Assembly (NCBI RefSeq): GCF_006912135.1
Contig: NZ_VIRS01000006.1
Coordinates: 186,001-250,000 of the forward strand
DNA length: 64,000 nt
Reading direction: 5' to 3'
Origin: Cryptosporangium phraense
GTDB lineage: Bacteria > Actinomycetota > Actinomycetes > Mycobacteriales > Cryptosporangiaceae
Position numbers and translations under genes: made by a program. This document shows positions 57,346 to 64,000 of this stretch, one piece after another. Below the pieces are notes generated by a model. That model was not told where the DNA came from. It did not search any database and was given only the letters and a program-made list of their open reading frames with translations. Numbering within the stretch: position 1 is the stretch's first letter; every line of letters begins with the position of its first letter.

Positions 57346-58559
57346 GTCCAGGCTCGGACGTTCAGCTGAGGAAAAGTAGGGCGTCGGGCGTCTCCTCTGC
57401 TTCAGTCCGAGAACACAACGCATTGTCGGTAATTGCGATTCTGCGCGAGCACGGGCCAGCGAGCAGAGCAGATCTAGTCCGACGCTCGGGCCTCACGAGG
57501 CCTACGGTCGATGCGATCGTCGAATCCCTGCTGGCGGACGCGGTCGTCGCCCACACCGGTAATCAGACCGTTCCGCCCGGCGCCAAAGGACGACCCGGCC
57601 AGCTGCTTGGATTCAACGCCGGGCGTAATACGGCTGTGGTGTGCCGGTCGCGGCGGGACCGGTTGGAGATCCGCTTGACGGATGCGCTCGGCTACACTCT
57701 CGCCGAAGTGGCAGCACCTATCGACCACACCCCCGAAGCGTTTTTTCGTGAAGCCGCAGAGCACATTAGCCATCTCGTGTCCACTGTGCCCGGCGCTGGA
57801 CCGGTCGCTGCAGCCAGCGTCCTGATCCCGGGACTGATCAACCGCCGCACCGGGGCGTCCATCTCCCACCCGCCCTGGGGCTGGGCCGATGTGCCGGTCC
57901 AGGCCGCGCTCAGCAAGCACCTACAGATTCCCGTGACAGTGCTCAACCACGCGTCTGCGGCCGTCGTCGGAGAGGTCGCCCATGGTGCAGGGTACGGGCA
58001 TGAGGACGTCCTGATGGTGCTACTCGACTTCGGAGTCGGGGTCGGGGTCCTCACCGGGGGCGCGCTCCTGAGAGGCGCGGACGGTGCTGTCGGAGAACTT
58101 GGGCACAGCCGGGTCGAGCGCCCTGGGCGGCTGTGTGTCTGTGGCCGGTCCGGTTGCCTGGAGACGGTGGCGTCCGGACGGTTCATCCAGGAAGAGGCAG
58201 TGCGGATAGGCGGGGAAAGCAGCGCTGGTAGGACGCTCGCTGAGCTGTCCGCGTTGTCCGACAGACGCGTCGACCTGATGCTGGCGGGCGCCGCAGACAG
58301 ACTTGGGCTGGCGGTCTCGGGATTGGTGAATGTTCTCAACCCGAGCATAGTGATTCTGGGTGGAACAGAATTTGCCGCCGGGGCGGAAAGATTTTTTGAT
58401 TCTTTCCGGCGGAGCGTGCAAGAAAACTCGTTGCCCGCCAATGCGGCCAATCTGGAATTCGCACTGGCGGGTAAGGATTCGGAATGGTCGGGCGCGACCC
58501 ATGCCGCTCTGGAACATATGCCAGCTCGGCTCCGGCCGCGGCAGAGCTTCGGGATATGA
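57339..58559 (+). CDS. ROK-family transcriptional repressor
   Basis: A 406-residue ROK protein. N-terminal winged helix (ALSVIAILREHGPASRADLV with SGLTRPTVDAIVESLLA), then the sugar-kinase-like domain: LLDFGVGVGVLTGGALLRGA (phosphate-loop equivalent) and the zinc site CVCGRSGCLETVASG near 267-280. The ATP-binding DxGxT motif of true kinases is absent (residues read VVCRSRRDRLEIRL), so it acts as a sugar-sensing repressor. It converges on the sugar operon and probably controls it through the AT-rich site near 63650. Confidence 0.88.
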   Translation: MLSPGSDVQLRKSRASGVSSASVREHNALSVIAILREHGPASRADLVRRSGLTRPTVDAIVESLLADAVVAHTGNQTVPPGAKGRPGQLLGFNAGRNTAVVCRSRRDRLEIRLTDALGYTLAEVAAPIDHTPEAFFREAAEHISHLVSTVPGAGPVAAASVLIPGLINRRTGASISHPPWGWADVPVQAALSKHLQIPVTVLNHASAAVVGEVAHGAGYGHEDVLMVLLDFGVGVGVLTGGALLRGADGAVGELGHSRVERPGRLCVCGRSGCLETVASGRFIQEEAVRIGGESSAGRTLAELSALSDRRVDLMLAGAADRLGLAVSGLVNVLNPSIVILGGTEFAAGAERFFDSFRRSVQENSLPANAANLEFALAGKDSEWSGATHAALEHMPARLRPRQSFGI

Positions 58560-58577
58560 GCGGCTCGCGTCGTCGCC

Positions 58578-58595
58578 GCGGCGCGATCGCGCCGC
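58578..58595. terminator. Perfect 18-bp GC palindrome between convergent genes
   Basis: GCGGCGCGATCGCGCCGC lies in the 75-base gap between the ROK gene and the glycosidase gene. It could form a cruciform or work as a bidirectional terminator; there is no U-run. Confidence 0.5.
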
Positions 58596-58634
58596 CCCTC
58601 CAGGTTCGGGCGGGCGGCGCGGGGCATGACACCG

Positions 58635-60173
58635 TTAGCGCTCGCGCGGATCCAGGTGAGCGAAAATCACGATCCGTGCTCTTTGATCGGGGTCCGCTGC
58701 GAGTTCTTCGCCGGGGCTAAGTCGACCGCTGGACACCGTCTTGCCGCTTCGAGGGTCGACGACCCGGTAGTCGGGCGGCGTCTGCCGGTCCTGGAGCAGC
58801 CGCAGGATTTCGCCGCTCTCCTGGTAAACGATGTGCAGTACGCCAGGCACGCGCAGGCTCCGCGGGCTGAGGAAGGTTTCCCAGTCCGGTTGCATGTCGG
58901 TGGTCGGGAGCCCAGTGAGGATCTGGCCGACCAGCCCGACGTACGTTGAGCCCTCTCGGTCGAGGGCGTCGAGCCAGCTTCCCGACGGTGCGAGGAAGTA
59001 TTCGGCGTGGCCGGGCTCGCCGTCGCGGAGCACCCACTGCCAGATGTTCGCGGCACCGTAGACCACGCCCATCGTCGACCCGGCGCAGAGGTTGCTCCAC
59101 GCCTCGTGGCCCTGCCACCAACCGGCCGCGAGGTCCTCGTCGCGAGTCTGCTCGTAGCTCGGTTCGCCGTTGGCGACCGCTTTCACCGGCCGGTTGCGCC
59201 ACAGGTCGGCGACGCGTTCGGGGACGTGCTCGCCGCCATGACCGGTCTGGCACCACTGGAAGTCCAGCCAGCCGGCGCCCTGGTGAGCGTCGGCACGGGC
59301 GTGCGGGCGGTAGTGGATGCCGGTCGGCTGGCCGTAGCAGTCCCAGTCGTGCACCTCACGGCCGGCGGCCTCGATCTGCGGCTCGGTTCCGGCGCCGTCG
59401 GCCCCGACCAGGTAGATCGCGGGCTGCGCACCGTAGCGGGCGACGAGGTAACGGCTGTACCGCGCGTACTCCTCCGGCGGCACGACCGTCCCGGCGACGT
59501 CCAGACCCTTCCAGCCGAATCCCTGGAAGACCGGCTGGAGCACAGGCACGACGCCGTGTTCGACGAGGATCGCAAGCAACTCGTCGAGGTACTGGAAGTA
59601 GGCCGGATTGAGCTCGTTCAAGTGCCCCTGAGGAAGGTCCTCGAACCCGACGTCGAACCCCTCGTCCGCGGTGCGGTCACGAGGGCCGACGGCGCGCATG
59701 TCCGGCTGCACGGTCATCAGCAGCACGGCGTTGAAGCCTTTGGCTTGACGGTCCTGGGCGTAGGTGCGGACCTGGTCGAGAGTCGCCCGCCACGGCAGCG
59801 CCCAGGCGGTGTCGGCCACGAGGAGCACCGGGCTCCCATCGGCGGCGACGAGGCTTCGTCCGCCGGGCGACATCCGCCAGAAGCCGTGCCGGAGGAGCGG
59901 ATTCTCCGAGGGTTCCGGGGCCACCTCGATGGTTCCGGTGAGGCCGTGGAGGTCCGCGCGGGTCGACATGCTCCGCCACCGCCACACCCCACCGGCGAGC
60001 GGTGAGGCGAAGCGGACGCGCCAGATCCGGCCGCCGTCGTAGAACGCCGGGCGGCGTAAGGTCCGGCCGTCCTCGTGCGTGAAGTCGATCCACGCGTCGA
60101 CGTCGGTGTAGGCGTTCGGAACGTCTTCCGAGGCAGTGAGCGTGAGCTCGATCTGCTCCCAAGCGTTGAGCAC
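58635..60173 (-). CDS. DUF5060/DUF4038 glycoside hydrolase (GH140-like)
   Basis: A 512-residue protein without a signal peptide. The N-terminal 90 residues form the DUF5060 beta-sandwich (AWIDFTHEDGRTLRRPAFYD, RVRFASPLAGGVWRW). The (beta/alpha)8 DUF4038 barrel follows (VLLVADTAWALPWRATLDQV, GFNAVLLMTVQPDM), with candidate acids in YLVGADGAGTEPQIEAAGR and KAVANGEPSYEQT. A C-terminal beta domain (YRVVDPRSGKTVSSGR) ends it. Relatives act on plant side-chain sugars such as apiose in pectin. A cytoplasmic form fits imported oligosaccharides. Last gene of the ABC operon, nine bases after the permease. Confidence 0.85.
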   Translation of the reverse strand: MLNAWEQIELTLTASEDVPNAYTDVDAWIDFTHEDGRTLRRPAFYDGGRIWRVRFASPLAGGVWRWRSMSTRADLHGLTGTIEVAPEPSENPLLRHGFWRMSPGGRSLVAADGSPVLLVADTAWALPWRATLDQVRTYAQDRQAKGFNAVLLMTVQPDMRAVGPRDRTADEGFDVGFEDLPQGHLNELNPAYFQYLDELLAILVEHGVVPVLQPVFQGFGWKGLDVAGTVVPPEEYARYSRYLVARYGAQPAIYLVGADGAGTEPQIEAAGREVHDWDCYGQPTGIHYRPHARADAHQGAGWLDFQWCQTGHGGEHVPERVADLWRNRPVKAVANGEPSYEQTRDEDLAAGWWQGHEAWSNLCAGSTMGVVYGAANIWQWVLRDGEPGHAEYFLAPSGSWLDALDREGSTYVGLVGQILTGLPTTDMQPDWETFLSPRSLRVPGVLHIVYQESGEILRLLQDRQTPPDYRVVDPRSGKTVSSGRLSPGEELAADPDQRARIVIFAHLDPRER

Positions 60174-60182
60174 TTCAGATAC

Positions 60183-61022
60183 CTAGCCTTTGATGGCGCC
60201 GGCCAGCGCGCCCTGGGTGAAGTAGCGCTGGAACAGCAGGTAGACGATGAGGACCGGGAAGATCGACATCACGATGAAGGCGTTGAGCTGTCCGTAGTTC
60301 GACGTGAACTGCGACTGGAAGGCCTGCAGCGCGAGCGGCACGGTCGCTTTGTTCTGGTCCTGCAGCAGGACCAGGGCCATGCCGTATTCGTTCCAGGTCG
60401 CGACGAAGTCCAGGATGAACAGCGCGGCCAGGGCCGGTTTGGCCAGTGGCAGCATGACCGTCCAGAACAGCCGGAAGTTGCCCGCGCCGTCGATGCGCGC
60501 CGAGGCGTCGAGGTCGGCGGGGATCGAGCGGAAGAAGCCGTACAGAAAGAAGATCTGGTACGGAATGCCGAAGGCCAGGTACGGCAGGATGATGCCGTTA
60601 GTCGAGTTCAGCAGGTTGAGGCTGCCCAGCGTGGTGAACATCGGCGCGAGCGCGACCTGCACCGGCACCATCGCGCCCAGCGTCAGCACGATGAGCAGCG
60701 CGCGGTGGCGCTTGAACCGGAGCCGGGCGATCGCGAACGCCGCGGCGGCGGAGATGAACAGGCCCAGCGGTACCTTGATCAGCGCGATGTAGGTGCTGTT
60801 CCAGGCCACGGTCCACAGGTCGCCGCGTTCGGCCGCGTCGGCGTAGTTGTGCCACTGCCACTCTTGCGGCAGGGACCAGATCGAGGAGTTGTTGACGTCG
60901 GCGGTCGACTTCAGGGATGTCAGCACCATGAAGACGAACGGCGCGAGCCAGATCAGCGAGCTGAGGACGAGGCCGATCCAGAGGCCGATCAGCGGGTAGT
61001 TGATCCGGCGGCGGGTGCTCAC
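60183..61022 (-). CDS. Carbohydrate ABC permease, MalG/CUT1 type
   Basis: A 279-residue permease starting at GTG 61022, which overlaps the upstream permease stop. Six membrane helices; the EAA loop for ATPase docking is ASARIDGAGNFRLFWTVMLP. The N-terminus has LAPFVFMVLTSLK typical of MalG proteins. No ATPase gene is in the operon, so a shared MsiK-type ATPase is expected. Confidence 0.9.
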   Translation of the reverse strand: MSTRRRINYPLIGLWIGLVLSSLIWLAPFVFMVLTSLKSTADVNNSSIWSLPQEWQWHNYADAAERGDLWTVAWNSTYIALIKVPLGLFISAAAAFAIARLRFKRHRALLIVLTLGAMVPVQVALAPMFTTLGSLNLLNSTNGIILPYLAFGIPYQIFFLYGFFRSIPADLDASARIDGAGNFRLFWTVMLPLAKPALAALFILDFVATWNEYGMALVLLQDQNKATVPLALQAFQSQFTSNYGQLNAFIVMSIFPVLIVYLLFQRYFTQGALAGAIKG

Positions 61023-61969
61023 TCGTCCTCCTTCAGGGTCCACAGCAGGTAGGGCAGCACGAGCGCGAGCGTGATCAGCAGCAGCACCACGGCGAGGGCG
61101 TTGCCCGCGCCGAAGTTGTGGTTGATGAACGACTGGCTGTAGGACCAGAGCGCGAGCACCTGGGTGGATTGGGCGGGCCCGCCGCCGGTCATGCCGACGA
61201 TCAGGTCGAACACCTTCAGCGAGCTGATGACGGTGAGCACCAGCACGACGGTCAGCGTCGGGCGCAGCGCCGGCAGCGTGACGTGGCGGAACACCTGCCG
61301 CGGGTTGGCGCCGTCGAGCCGGGCGGCTTCGACCAGCTCTTCGGGTACCGACTGCAGCCCGGCGAGGAACAGCACCATGGAGAAGCCGGTGGTCTGCCAG
61401 ACGAACGCGACGAACACCGAGTACAGCGCGATCTTCGGGTCGCCGAGCCAGTCCTGGATCAGCGATTCCCCGCCGAGCGAGGTGAGAACGCTGTTGATCA
61501 GGCCGGCGTTCGGGTTGTACATCCAGGCCCACATCGTCGCGACCGCGATGGAGGCGAGCACGGCCGGGATGTAGAAGATCGAACGGATGAGGTTGCGTCC
61601 GAGCAGGCGCCGGTTCAGTGCCAGCGCGAGTCCCAGCGCGACCACGGTCGGCACGATCAGCGACAGGACCACCCAGATGACGCTGTTGCGCAGGGCGGTG
61701 TAGAAGACCGTGTCGTTGGTGAAGATCTCGGCGTAGTTGTCGAGCCCAGCCCACTTCTGAGGAGTGGTGGGGAACCCGTTCCAGCGCAGAAAGCTCAGGT
61801 AGACCGCCGAGACGATTGGGAACAGCAGAAAGACCGAGTACAGGACGACGGCGGGCGCCAGGAACGGCGTGGCGCCGAGGAACGAATCCGGGCGGGGGCG
61901 TCGTCTGCGTCGTCGATGTCGCTTCTCTGTTGCCGGTGTCGGAGGTGGGGCGGTGGCGATGGACGTCAT
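61019..61969 (-). CDS. Carbohydrate ABC permease, MalF/CUT1 type
   Basis: A 316-residue permease. An Arg-rich N-terminus (RHRRRRRRPRPDS) precedes six membrane helices; FLAPAVVLYSVFLLFPIVSA starts the first. The EAA loop is EAARLDGANPRQVFRHVTLP. Pairs with the MalG-type permease downstream. It follows the binding-protein gene after a 68-base gap with two hairpins. Confidence 0.9.
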   Translation of the reverse strand: MTSIATAPPPTPATEKRHRRRRRRPRPDSFLGATPFLAPAVVLYSVFLLFPIVSAVYLSFLRWNGFPTTPQKWAGLDNYAEIFTNDTVFYTALRNSVIWVVLSLIVPTVVALGLALALNRRLLGRNLIRSIFYIPAVLASIAVATMWAWMYNPNAGLINSVLTSLGGESLIQDWLGDPKIALYSVFVAFVWQTTGFSMVLFLAGLQSVPEELVEAARLDGANPRQVFRHVTLPALRPTLTVVLVLTVISSLKVFDLIVGMTGGGPAQSTQVLALWSYSQSFINHNFGAGNALAVVLLLITLALVLPYLLWTLKEDE

Positions 61970-62001
61970 GGCAGGCCCTTCTACGGCGCTGTCTGGAGAG
62001 A

Positions 62002-62037
62002 CCGCCTGACACGCGCCAGGCGGCCCCTCCGGGGGCC
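62002..62037 (-). promoter_or_regulatory. Two intercistronic hairpins between binding-protein and permease genes
   Basis: CCGCCTG (62002-62008) pairs with CAGGCGG (62017-62023), and GGCCCC (62022-62027) with GGGGCC (62032-62037) directly at the binding-protein stop. Such structures commonly protect the upstream mRNA or partly stop transcription, giving more binding protein than permease. Confidence 0.65.
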
Positions 62038-63327
62038 TTACTTGTGGGAGTCGATGAACTTCTGCAGAGCCGGACCCGCGTCAGCCGGCTTGATCGAGCC
62101 GCCGGTGACCGCGTTCTGGATGCGCCAGTACTCGGTCGTCACGTCGGTGGAGAAGTTCTGGTCGTTGTTGAGGAAGAAGCCCTTGGCGCTCTTGGTCAGC
62201 TCACCGATCTCGGTGTTGAGCGGCTGCTGCTCCGTCGCGCCCTTGGTGTCCTTGTTGACGGGGATGGCCGCGAACACGCCCAGGTTCTTGCCCTCGACCT
62301 CGGCGGAGGTGAGGTAGTCCAGGAACTTCGCCGCCTGCTCCGGGTGCTTGCTGGCCTTGGTGATGTACTGGCCCTCGGAGAAGCCGTAGAGCCGGTCGGT
62401 GCCGGTGGGGAGCTCGAACACCCCGACGTCGGACGGCTTGACGCCGCCGTCGATCACCTGCTGGGTGAACCAGTCGCCCTCGATCTGCATCGCGGCCTTG
62501 CCGGAGAAGAACAGCGGCGACGCCTGGGTCTGGGCGAGGCCGGCGAAGCCCTTGTTGAAGTAGTTGGCCGACCAGGTCTTGAGCTGCTCGAACGACTTGG
62601 TGACGCAGGGCTCGGTCGCCCAGCTCGCCTTACCGGTGTTGAGCTGATCGCCCTTGGCGGCACCGCAGTTGGTCTCGATGAAGGTGTCCAGCAGGCGCAT
62701 CACGTGCCAGTTGTCCTTGCCGCCGAACGCGAACGGGGTGACACCCGCGGCCTTCAGCTTCTGCGCGTCCTGCTCCCACTCCGCGAACGTGGTGGGCGGT
62801 GCGCTGATGCCCGCCTTGGTGAACAGATCCTTGCGGTAGTAGACGACCTCGGTGCGCTGCGTCCACGGCACGCCGTGAAAGCCGCCGTACTGGCTGAACG
62901 CCTTCAGCGTCGACTCGTTGAACCGGCTGGTCCAGTTGAACTGCTGGTAGTACTTCGACAGATCGAGGCTGACTCCCGACTCGACGAGAGTGCCGCCGAG
63001 CCCCGGACCCGCCCAGTAGTAGTAGATGTCGGGCCCCTGGTCGCTGCCGGCCGTGGTGCGCAGAGCGTCCTTGTGGGCGTCGACCGCGCGGAACTGAAGG
63101 TCGACCTTGATGTCCGGGTTCGTCTTCTCGAAGTCCTTGACGACGTCCTTGAGCGCTGCTGTGGCGGAGTCCGCGTTCTGCGTGACCATCCACCACTTCA
63201 CGGTGACCGGGCCGCTGCCGCTGTCCCCGTCGTCACCGGTGATCGACTGACCGGTGCACCCGGTCAGCGCCAGTAAGGCGGTGAGGGCTGCTGTCGCCCA
63301 CACTCTTGCTCTCATGACTAGCTCCAT
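62038..63327 (-). CDS. Sugar ABC transporter substrate-binding lipoprotein
   Basis: A 429-residue lipoprotein precursor. The signal peptide ends with the lipobox LLALTGC (Cys24). The mature part has the family-1 pattern: VTVKWWMVTQNADSA, VVKDFEKTNPDIKVDLQFRA, GGFHGVPWTQRTEVVYYRKD, and GKAAMQIEGDWFTQQVIDGG, followed by FAAIPVNKDTKGATEQQ. First gene of the operon and likely the most expressed. The ligand is probably an oligosaccharide linked to the downstream glycosidase. Confidence 0.9.
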   Translation of the reverse strand: MELVMRARVWATAALTALLALTGCTGQSITGDDGDSGSGPVTVKWWMVTQNADSATAALKDVVKDFEKTNPDIKVDLQFRAVDAHKDALRTTAGSDQGPDIYYYWAGPGLGGTLVESGVSLDLSKYYQQFNWTSRFNESTLKAFSQYGGFHGVPWTQRTEVVYYRKDLFTKAGISAPPTTFAEWEQDAQKLKAAGVTPFAFGGKDNWHVMRLLDTFIETNCGAAKGDQLNTGKASWATEPCVTKSFEQLKTWSANYFNKGFAGLAQTQASPLFFSGKAAMQIEGDWFTQQVIDGGVKPSDVGVFELPTGTDRLYGFSEGQYITKASKHPEQAAKFLDYLTSAEVEGKNLGVFAAIPVNKDTKGATEQQPLNTEIGELTKSAKGFFLNNDQNFSTDVTTEYWRIQNAVTGGSIKPADAGPALQKFIDSHK

Positions 63328-63644
63328 CTTGAATAGCGATTCGACACTGATTCGAAATTCGGGTGGTGAGCACGCGAACCAGGCGGCAGAGGCTGCCGCT
63401 GGCTTACTGCGGGAAGTGGTGGTGCGACTTGCGACGGCGCTTCATCGGCGCGATGCCGGGCTTGTCGGTCACAAGATGACCGGATAGCGGCTACGTCGTG
63501 GGCGTCTTCGACGCTAGGAGGCGCACATCCCGATGAGTGGATCCGCCGGTGGGGTGTTCGGCGTCAAGGCCTCGAGATCGATGCATCCGTCAGCGCATCC
63601 TCCCGTCGTTGGGATCCGACAGCCACACGGAGCCGGGCTATTTG

Positions 63645-63703
63645 TTAAAGCCCCTTTTAATATGTGGTGCCGACACGCTAAGCCATCCCCGGAGCGGCGT
63701 CAA
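63645..63703 (-). promoter_or_regulatory. Promoter of the sugar operon with an AT-rich operator
   Basis: On the minus strand, TTGACG (63703-63698), 17 bases, then TAGCGT (63680-63675) form a good vegetative promoter. The inverted repeat TTAAA (63645-63649)/TTTAA (63656-63660) lies just after the predicted start, a suitable ROK operator. It implies a leader of about 340 bases; the 487-base gap 63328-63814 has no gene otherwise. Direct repeats GATTCGA at 63338-63344 and 63349-63355 lie near the operon start codon. Confidence 0.55.
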
Positions 63704-63814
63704 TGAGCAGGTGTGATCTCAGGAGGCGACGGCTGGGTGGGCCGAACGTCACTGCCACGCGCGGTGGCAGTGGCGTGCTCGAAGGCGGCCATCAGAGCGG
63801 CCGACTGGACGTGT

Positions 63815-64000
63815 TCAGGCTGCGGGCGACGAAGTCACCGGTAGTACGCGCAGGAAGATCGGTACGGCGATCGCCGCCACGGCGAGATGCATGAGCATCA
63901 GTGCGAGTACGGCCAGCGTGCTGGTGCCGGCCAGACTTCCGTCAACCAGCAGGAGTATGTCGGGGATCAGCGAGAAGACGACCACGCCCGGCACCAGCCA
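63815..64000 (-). CDS. Membrane protein, DUF6069-like (partial)
   Basis: The last 61 codons of a gene that continues beyond the right edge; stop TGA at 63815-63817. Two hydrophobic segments (WLVPGVVVFSLIPDILLL and LAVLALMLMHLAVAAIAVPI) with the MHLxVAA pattern of the small four-helix DUF6069 family in actinomycetes. Function unknown. Confidence 0.6.
   Translation of the reverse strand, partial: WLVPGVVVFSLIPDILLLVDGSLAGTSTLAVLALMLMHLAVAAIAVPIFLRVLPVTSSPAA

Noticed and set aside
63703-63894. A 63-codon plus frame near the right edge
   Set aside because: Arg/Gly-rich, overlaps the promoter of the sugar operon and the membrane-protein gene on the minus strand; no ribosome site.

Overview
The window is very GC-rich, densely coded DNA from an actinomycete (Actinomycetota). 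The evidence is family content: a DUF397 protein, AfsR-type NB-ARC regulators, an F420-type luciferase-like oxidoreductase, an actinobacterial SpdA/DUF2637-like protein, a sugar ABC operon without its own ATPase, many GTG starts, ATGA/GTGA stop-start overlaps, and a tRNA-Tyr 3' part with no encoded CCA. I cannot name the genus from sequence alone.

Region by region. 1-4.4 kb: end of an unknown gene, a DUF397 protein, a small membrane protein, a secreted serine hydrolase and a two-component pair, both partners of which carry low-complexity inserts. 4.4-7.9 kb (minus): an overlapping three-gene cassette (UDP-HexNAc-type dehydrogenase, polysaccharide deacetylase, hyaluronan-synthase-like glycosyltransferase), probably making an exported amino-sugar polymer. 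8.2-14.7 kb: hydrolase, DGPF protein with an ECF42-type sigma factor, acetyltransferase, HdeD-like protein and two MFS pumps. 14.7-19.8 kb (minus): a tightly overlapping catabolic operon (PfkB kinase, MFS, FAD amine oxidase, SRPBCC protein, class II aldolase, then an HD oxygenase-like protein), with a divergent OruR-like AraC regulator. 21-29.3 kb: regulators (XRE/MmyB-type, ECF sigma, AfsR-like NB-ARC, XRE-NB-ARC, LuxR, ECF sigma) plus a DHFR-like enzyme and a secreted I36-type inhibitor. 29.4-37.2 kb: two P450s with an acetyltransferase, a nitroreductase overlapping an ECF sigma gene, an aromatic amino-acid decarboxylase homologue and an MFS pump. 37.3-47 kb: Lrp/AsnC regulator, truncated methyltransferase, broken AraC gene, TetR gene with a divergent flavoprotein disulfide reductase, FetB-like permease, GlsB-like protein, PAF-acetylhydrolase-like lipase, and an orphan response regulator with a SpdA-like protein. 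47-52.5 kb: F420-type oxidoreductase, hydrolases, TetR and MarR regulators, a frameshifted ltrA gene, SDR gene debris and a VOC protein.

52.55-56.87 kb is the most clearly acquired DNA. It has the 3' half of a tRNA-Tyr gene, broken exactly at the anticodon loop, then an Mrr-like nuclease with a large unrecognised C-terminal part, an unrecognised protein, and a tyrosine recombinase. This looks like one end of an integrative element with a possible defence cargo between att and int. The other att site is not in the window. 57.3-63.7 kb is a sugar-uptake locus: a ROK repressor that is probably leaderless, converging on an operon for a binding protein, two permeases and a DUF5060/DUF4038 glycosidase. 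The window ends inside a small membrane-protein gene.

The best candidates for undescribed biology are the att-int cargo pair, the kinase/amine oxidase/aldolase operon, the matched inserts in the two-component pair, and a TetR-type operator found at two sites 29 kb apart.
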